From: Prostheceraeus crozeri
Lineage: Eukaryota > Platyhelminthes > Polycladida > Euryleptidae
Assembly (NCBI GenBank): GCA_907163375.1
Contig: CAJQUW010006088.1
Location: 186,001 to 250,000 of the forward strand
DNA: 64,000 nt
Direction of reading: 5' to 3'
Shown: positions 57,768-64,000 of the stretch, piece after piece
Position numbering within the stretch: position 1 is the stretch's first letter
Layout of the letters: each line of letters begins with the position of its first letter
Notes under the pieces: model-generated
What the model was told of the DNA's origin: nothing
Seen by the model: only the letters and a program-made list of their open reading frames with translations
The model's database searches: none
Position numbers and translations under genes: made by a program

Positions 57768-59216
57768 CAGGGTGTTTCAGTGAAACCTGGTCAGTTTCAG
57801 CGGGTTCGTGTAAATTCAATTATAGTTCTATAGAAGTCAATGCCAGTACAAATAATAAACAATACTGGGAAATTTCATGTTAGAAAACTTCTTTTGAATA
57901 ATTTCATCAATATAGGCTGTAAATAACATTGATATTATGTATGTGATAAGTCACACAACTTTGGAAGCCCACAATACGGCCATTACTGTTGGACTCGCAC
58001 ATAAGCCACGCGGCGGCTCCGTGCGAACGGCTCGCACGAAACAGAATATTGAACGCGTTGTTGATGCCGTCGAACAGCAACCGGAGACTTCACAGCGTAG
58101 ACTATCAGCGCAGCTAAACCTTTCTGTATCCACCATTAACGAAAACGGTTTTCATCCCTATCGGCTGCGCCAACCTCACTCCCTTAACGATGAAGACTTT
58201 GAGTCTCGCGTTGACTTCGCCTCGGAGATCCTTCAACACCTTGAGCAAGATCCCGATATCTTGAAGCGCATTATTTTCTCTGACAAAGCTAACTTTCATG
58301 TGAACGGCCACGTGAACGGCTGGAACTACTGGTTTCATGCTCAAGAAAATCCTGGATTTGTTACCGATATGCCACTCAATTCGCCGAAAATCATTGTGTG
58401 GTGCGGTCTCTCGAGTAAGCAGATTTTCGGTCCGTTTATCTTGAAAGACGAGAATGGTGTAGGAACCACAGTAAACGGATCAAACTATCGAGCAATGATT
58501 AAAGATTTCTTTCTTCCTCAATTGCAAAATAATGAAGAATTTTTAAATGGTTCTCTGTTTTTCCAACAAGATGGAGCTACGCCGCACACCGCACGCGAAA
58601 CTATCGACCTTCTGCGTGATGAGTTTTCCAACAATGTGATTTCTCGAAGAGGTGACATTCTTTGGCCAGCGCGTAGTCCGTATCTAACGCCTCTAGACTT
58701 CTCGCTGTGGGGAACGCTAAAACACAGAGTGTATTCCACAAATATTCGCGATGTGCACCATTTGGAGCAGCGTTTGCGAGAGGAACTCGACTCCATTTCG
58801 ACTGAAGAGCGACAGACAGCACTTCGCACTTCTCGCATTCAAGGCACGACTCCATACCGCGTTGGAAGTTAGCGGACGCCATGTTGAATAAAATAGCTTT
58901 TGTTGTTCCATTACTTAAAGCAATAAATTTTTACATTTAATTTCCATAGTTTTCATTGTTTTTCATAAATCGTGACGATAAATCGAACTCATAAATCATA
59001 ATAAAAACGACGTTCATAAATCGAACGAAGGCTGAAGAGCGCTCTCCAAATGAGAGCGATATCTATGGTGAATGTGTCGATAAAAGTAAATAAAAGCATA
59101 CGGACATAAAATTCCCAGGTATTGTCTTTCGTTTGCAAAAAGTTCCGGTTTAACATCTTCATCATGGGTCAAATGGGAATCGATTGAAATCAGCCAGGTT
59201 TGACTGAAACACACTG
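57768..59216 (+). mobile_element. Mariner-type (Tc1/mariner superfamily) transposon
   Basis: The termini are inverted: CAGGGTGTTTCAGTGAAACC on the left and, in reverse complement, CAGTGTGTTTCAGTCAAACC on the right, with imperfect similarity to about 30 bp. TA follows the right end (59217-59218); the left flank reads TG, so the TA duplication is probably mutated there. The 1449-bp unit contains one transposase frame (57937-58872). Arms differ by several bases, so the copy is not young. Confidence 0.88.
57937..58872 (+). CDS. Mariner-type transposase, N-terminally shortened
   Basis: This 311-codon frame is the longest in the window. Residues about 31-75 are the second helix-turn-helix region (TARTKQNIERVVDAVEQQPE, RRLSAQLNLSVSTI). 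The DDE/D catalytic domain follows: first Asp at about 116 in FSDKANFHVNG, second at about 212 in FFQQDGATPHTA, third at about 254 in SPYLTPLDFSLWG. By my count 41 residues separate the second and third, a DD41D-type arrangement. The family form is FSDEAHFHVNG and SPDLTPLDF, so three usually conserved positions have changed. The first helix-turn-helix is missing, and a few residues are missing after SVSTI. It is probably inactive, although the frame is open. Confidence 0.85.
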   Translation: MYVISHTTLEAHNTAITVGLAHKPRGGSVRTARTKQNIERVVDAVEQQPETSQRRLSAQLNLSVSTINENGFHPYRLRQPHSLNDEDFESRVDFASEILQHLEQDPDILKRIIFSDKANFHVNGHVNGWNYWFHAQENPGFVTDMPLNSPKIIVWCGLSSKQIFGPFILKDENGVGTTVNGSNYRAMIKDFFLPQLQNNEEFLNGSLFFQQDGATPHTARETIDLLRDEFSNNVISRRGDILWPARSPYLTPLDFSLWGTLKHRVYSTNIRDVHHLEQRLREELDSISTEERQTALRTSRIQGTTPYRVGS

Positions 59217-62200
59217 TACGAGCATTCTGCCTCTATCTATCGTGCGTTTATTATGCGTATTGAACTATGCCTGTCACAATCATGCCCCTAATGAAAATAA
59301 AGGCTCACCAGCAGAATAGGAAATCTATGCCAATCGTGAATTATCACATTGTGCATCAATACACTGCAGTATAAATATTGTGCACTGAATTAGTGCACTG
59401 CACTGTCAAAAAGCGGCTACAGGAACAAGCCAAGTTCTATATCAAACACAAATACATCCGGAAGTAAATTAAGCCATTGATGAGTTGATGTACACTACTA
59501 ATGAGTATACACACCACACAACCATTTAGATCCAGCAATGAATCACCTAGCAATATCGTGTGTCTAGAAGATTTCTCTTTCATTTTGTATACAAGAAAAT
59601 TGTGCCCTAACTTAGTTTCTTCCCGAAGTATCACTTGACAAGAATCGGGCGAAAGGCTTCGTGAAATACAAATATGTTTATGACGAATTCATTTATCTGA
59701 GCTTCATCGCAACAATGAAAACCATTAATCAGCATTTTTTCAATTTTTGCAGTTTGTTTGTCATTGCGGAGCCCATGTGTTATAAAATGAAAGCTTAGTT
59801 TAGTAGCCCTTCCTCCGCAAGTGCGAAAACACAACGAAATTTTAGGAAGTTTTCGCCGCAGGCTTCATCAAAGCAAATTATAGGAAATCTGATTACGCTC
59901 GTGGAAGTTAAATGCTGATGACATAGCATCATCAATCCTCCACGTCTCGTAGTGCCGTGGAAAAGCACAACGTCCAAAGATAATCATTCTCTTATGTTCC
60001 CTCGGCGGGACTTTTCACACTTAACTGTCTTGACATGTAAATCTAATCCTTGAATAATTTCATACAGATTCTGTGGACTCGAGTTGGTCAAACTCGCTGG
60101 TTCAGTGTTCTCATGCATATGCGTGATGATCAGAAATGTAGCCAAGATTTTGTCATGGGTAACGGATTTTTTATTACGGTTGATGAGTAATTTGTTACTT
60201 GGCATTACTACTTATTGTCCATGAAATCAACATCCTGAGATTATCTTGAGTATACTAGATATGAAAATTCTGATTAACATCGTTCTTTAAAAGGTCTGAC
60301 ATTGAAGAACAACGGTAGCCAATTTCTTCATTAAATATTTATATTACTCAATGTGAAGCAGAAAACAAATTGAGTCATAACTCTGATTAAATAATGGAAA
60401 TGCAATGATCAAAATTGCTCAATAATTCCTAGAAAGTAATTCTCAGTGGTAGCAGATACTGAAACTATGAGTGATTTCTGAGTGTAACGCGTAGGAATAG
60501 TTCTGGAAATATTTTCATTATATTAGTCTATTTGCGCCTTACACAAATTTACATAGCAATTTTGGTTCATTTACTTTTGTTCATCTCGTAAAACTGAATT
60601 TCGCTCTAAATAGGTGCATCTTGTTTTAAAGAAAATATTCTTAGTTTGTGTCAATCAATAAACTCTCTAAGTAGGCTAGGATATTCTGTTCTTATCTGTC
60701 TGATAATTGCTAGACAGACTGTGCAACCCTCTCAGATGTTTTGCAAATATTCATCTAGAGCATACTATTAGGAAAAAGAAATGATTGAAGAAATGAGACG
60801 AGCTAACTACAATGAATATCTCAATCTGCGCATACTGTGGACATGAAATCACTCAGTACATCATGATCTAACAACTAATCTGCCAAATGAAAATGAAATT
60901 TGCTACTTCCACTAATTTGAAACAAAGAAATGCATGTCGCGCAATTGCTGAGAATGAAGGACTAGACATATTAGATAGGTTGAGAGAAGTCCTTGCTGCC
61001 GATAAATGTTTACTCTATTCAGACGAGGCTTTTCAGACGCACCATGCGAGCATCATCAGGTACATGCAAATAGTGCATACATTAGAATATCATTCCACAT
61101 GTGAGCGAAAGCCAAATAAACGATCAAATGGAACGAAACGTCAGTGTACAGTACACATAGAATCTAAGGATCACTCATTTAGTAAGAAAACAATAAATGA
61201 ATGGCTACTGCTACAAAATAATAAGTAGGCGTGAACTGTACATAAAACTCATGAAGAACAAAATAGAGAGGAAGTTAATTGAAATTCCACGTGTAACTTG
61301 GCGAATGCTTCACTAGATTGGAGGAACCATACTTCCTGGACAAAATCGCTTCCTTGTCCATATCGCGCAATGTACATGTGTTTATGAACTGACAGTGAAC
61401 AGTCTCTTACAGCGCAGACGGCAGAAAGAAATAAAAGTCATGAACGGCCAAGACTCACCAAACGAAGAAAGATAATAAAATTAATCTATGCTACAAAAAC
61501 ATGTGAAATGATGATAATGTAAGCCGATGAGCGCGGAGGAACGATTCAAGAACGATGGGGAAACTAAACTTAGTCACACACTGTGATTTCAAATCATTTT
61601 ATTGACATACACATGTAGAGTGTCACCACGCTAACGGTCATGCGGTTGACTGATGTTCGTGACACAAAAGCAGATTTGCATCGAAGGGTTGAAAAGTATC
61701 ATACCTTACGTTAGTTAGGTCTACCTAGATGTCTATTTTCGGATATATGGAAGTATAACCATCACCATTCCCATCAACAGGTTGGCGCTTACTCAGCTAG
61801 GCAATTTTGAAAGCGAGATGATTATCTACAGAACTAATGCTTAGCTAATGCACCTATTTTCTTTTATTTGCGTAAGACTTGTGTCCATAAACACAAGTTT
61901 TCCGAATTTGGTCTTCGGTGTTTGAGGTTGCAGAAAATCGTGGGTGCTGTTGCCAATCATTTAAACCTGAGCCTAAAATCCAACACTTCTATGCGATTTT
62001 TAGAAGTCAGCATAGGCCTAGCCAACAAACGCCGCTAATTTCTAGATACAATCAAATGCGTTTTTTGCACACGCTGGTGTACTCTATCGGTTATTTTTTA
62101 ACTTACTTGACCATTTCTTCTATATCCTTAGCAACCTGATTGAAACGATCATCCACTTCTTATTGATGAACGGAGTTTGTGACTTCCGACAGGACATCAA

Positions 62201-64000
62201 GCAGTCGGAGTCAAACAGCAAGACCTTAATTATTTACACCCAACATCATTAGTCTTTAAGTATAATTATGATAATTGGCGTTATTACTTAGCAATCATAC
62301 TCAGCAAATATCATTATTACATCGTAATCACCAAAATTATGCAGATTAAAACCAAAATTATGCAGATTAAAACCTTAATATATTGAACAACAGCTTATAA
62401 CGATGAAGTATGTCTCGTTTCCCTCCGCTGCTATTTCCATGCCGTGCTTAATCAGAGCTAACGGCATTTCTCCTATATTTGACCTTTCTTTTTCGATGAC
62501 GAATTTTGCATATTCTCAGGCTCATTATCAATATTCTTTAGTATACTTTGGTTCTCACAACTTAAAAATGAACAAATGATCTAAACGCGTGACATAGAAA
62601 AAACGACATGCGGGATTTGTCCCTTGAAATAGAAATAAAAGCTCAAATCACAAAGAGAGCATTCCTATGAAATTCCTTTTAATAATTGACGTCATTGGTT
62701 TTAAAACAGTCAAAATTGTACAATATTCCACAATATTTGCATGGGACAAATAAGCCGTCATGCTAAGAATAATTTGCCTGAACACAGAGATTGAAGACCT
62801 CAAAAAGCGCACTTTCCGAACACATTGCCTTTGTGCGATGTCTATGACTGATATAAACCAAGAACTTCAAAGGAAAATTAATACTTCTGTAGCCAGAAGC
62901 TTGTAGCGTAAAGTCGGTACACTATAATGAATGAACCAGATTAACGGAAACATGAGCCGTTTTTGCCATTAACGAGCTGAGTTTGAGAAATTATCAATCT
63001 CAGTAAAGATTATTTCTTCTTGTTAGACCTTTTGAGTCCTCGTAAATTAATCCTAAGCATTGTTGTGTACGAGAATGAATTTCCACTTATCGATAATGGA
63101 TTTCATAATCACACGATTATTCAATCTCACAATAATGCTTATTAAATGATGACGATAATCATAATTGACTCCAATTTGCCTCTTGTTGATGAGATAATCT
63201 TTTAACCCATGACTCCCTTCGTGGTGGATAATGATAAAAAAAATATTTACTATCAAAATCAGGCAATGGAAGTCGCGAGGCCTGACAATTTAATATTCAA
63301 TTACATCACATATACATAAAGTCAATAACAAAATGAATGAACGATGCATCAGTCTAGCATAAATCATTATCATTTTGTGCAAAAAAGCTCAGAGGAAAAC
63401 ATTAGCCAACCTCGTCATTCCGACTAAGAAAGAATTTTGTCTGATCACCAACCATCTCTTAATAACCTTGTGAAATTATTGACTATTATCGGTACAAAAA
63501 TATATGCGTCAATATACTATATGCACAATACAGTATACAAATATGTACGTCAATATATTTCGGCTATCTACACCATGGTCATTATCAAGAAAAGACTGAG
63601 ATCCTCAACTTTGCACAGTGCATTCCGTCCACTCTTATTCAAATGGAAATGATAAACTGAGTTTACAACACGAATTCTAAAATCACATGTCTGTACGGTA
63701 GTTATACCAAATGCATAAACAAAATAGAGAGCATGCAGAAACTATCATCTGTAGGACATATCGACATGAAATAATAAATAATATTATGTAATTGACATAG
63801 ATATTAAAAAAATCAAATGAGAAAACTAAAACTATCAAGGTAGGCAACGGACGGATGCAAAATCTTTTTGCGAACACAAGGATTCGCATGCAAAATAACG
63901 AGAGACTCAATAATGCCCTATTTCTATCTGTTGTTGAAGCTGAGCTGAACTATTAAATGTAGATTGTCTCTCATCACTACAGACTTGCAAGTGTCTTGTG
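59217..64000. other. Right end of the window: no recognised gene or element
   Basis: AT-rich. The best frame, 113 codons at 60887-61228, is basic (EYHSTCERKPNKRSNGTKRQ) and has no family motif. A 22-bp tandem pair (AAAATTATGCAGATTAAAAC) sits near 62333-62377. No exon with both splice sites and coding similarity was found, but short exons would be easy to miss. Confidence 0.4.

Noticed and set aside
60887-61228. 113-codon plus frame, basic C-terminus
   Set aside because: No family motif, and the length is not unusual for chance in 64 kb.
1-64000. LTR retroelements or other virus-derived copies
   Set aside because: I found no paired long terminal repeats and no gag, protease, integrase or envelope motifs. 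The reverse transcriptase pieces are LINE or Penelope-like.
1-64000. CRISPR arrays, bacterial operons, rRNA genes
   Set aside because: No regularly spaced short repeats with unique spacers and no prokaryotic gene packing. The tandem units seen are minisatellites or transposon parts.

Overview
The window looks like nuclear DNA of a marine invertebrate animal. It is AT-rich, has almost no long open frames, contains a few short exons with GT-AG borders separated by introns of 10 kb or more, and is full of transposon relics (tRNA-derived SINEs, LINEs, Penelope-like elements, hAT and mariner transposons, hairpin elements). I cannot name the species. Nothing points to a bacterial, organellar or viral genome.

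Host gene. One gene can be supported. It lies on the minus strand and runs from about 40.47 kb down through the left edge of the window. Four exons agree in splice phase: 40329-40460 (or a first coding exon starting at an ATG at 40470), 39798-39872, 13296-13777 and 2411-2672. The last encodes most of a C2 domain very like the C2A of synaptotagmin-14/16, and the middle ones encode an acidic, low-complexity linker. The rest of C2A and all of C2B must lie beyond the left edge. A CpG-rich block at 40.53-40.82 kb may be its promoter.

Repeats, left to right. 1.3-2.2 kb: a LINE 3' end and a tRNA-derived SINE. 3.5-12.7 kb: hairpins, SINE copies, the first inverted-dimer element (6565-6856) and a TIR element with a CAGGGTTCCCGCG terminus (8692-9574). 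13-18 kb: several Penelope-like fragments carrying GIY-YIG endonuclease pieces, a LINE RT fragment, and a degenerate hammerhead-like motif. 19.3-20.85 kb: a foldback element with 280-bp arms that are about 98% identical, framed by decayed 51-bp-type repeats. 22-40 kb: SINEs, LINE pieces and a cluster of palindromes at 36.2-37.0 kb. 44-56 kb: three hAT derivatives with 8-bp target duplications that still carry BED-finger or C-terminal transposase coding, a GTTTCGCCCTGCAG hairpin element, and two more inverted-dimer elements. 56.5-59.2 kb: a LINE 3' end and a mariner-type transposon with a 311-codon transposase frame. 59.2-64 kb: nothing recognisable.

Most interesting signal. A short retroposon family occurs three times (6565-6856, 52004-53373, 54412-54812). 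Each copy has an antisense arm followed by a sense arm with a tRNA-like B box. All three distal ends stop at the same place, and each copy is flanked by a 13-18 bp target duplication. In the two fuller copies the arms resemble each other more than they resemble the other copy. This looks like a hairpin retroposon, possibly formed by snap-back cDNA synthesis. Another notable signal is the similarity between the coding minisatellite in the host exon and the repeats at the ends of the foldback element in the next intron.
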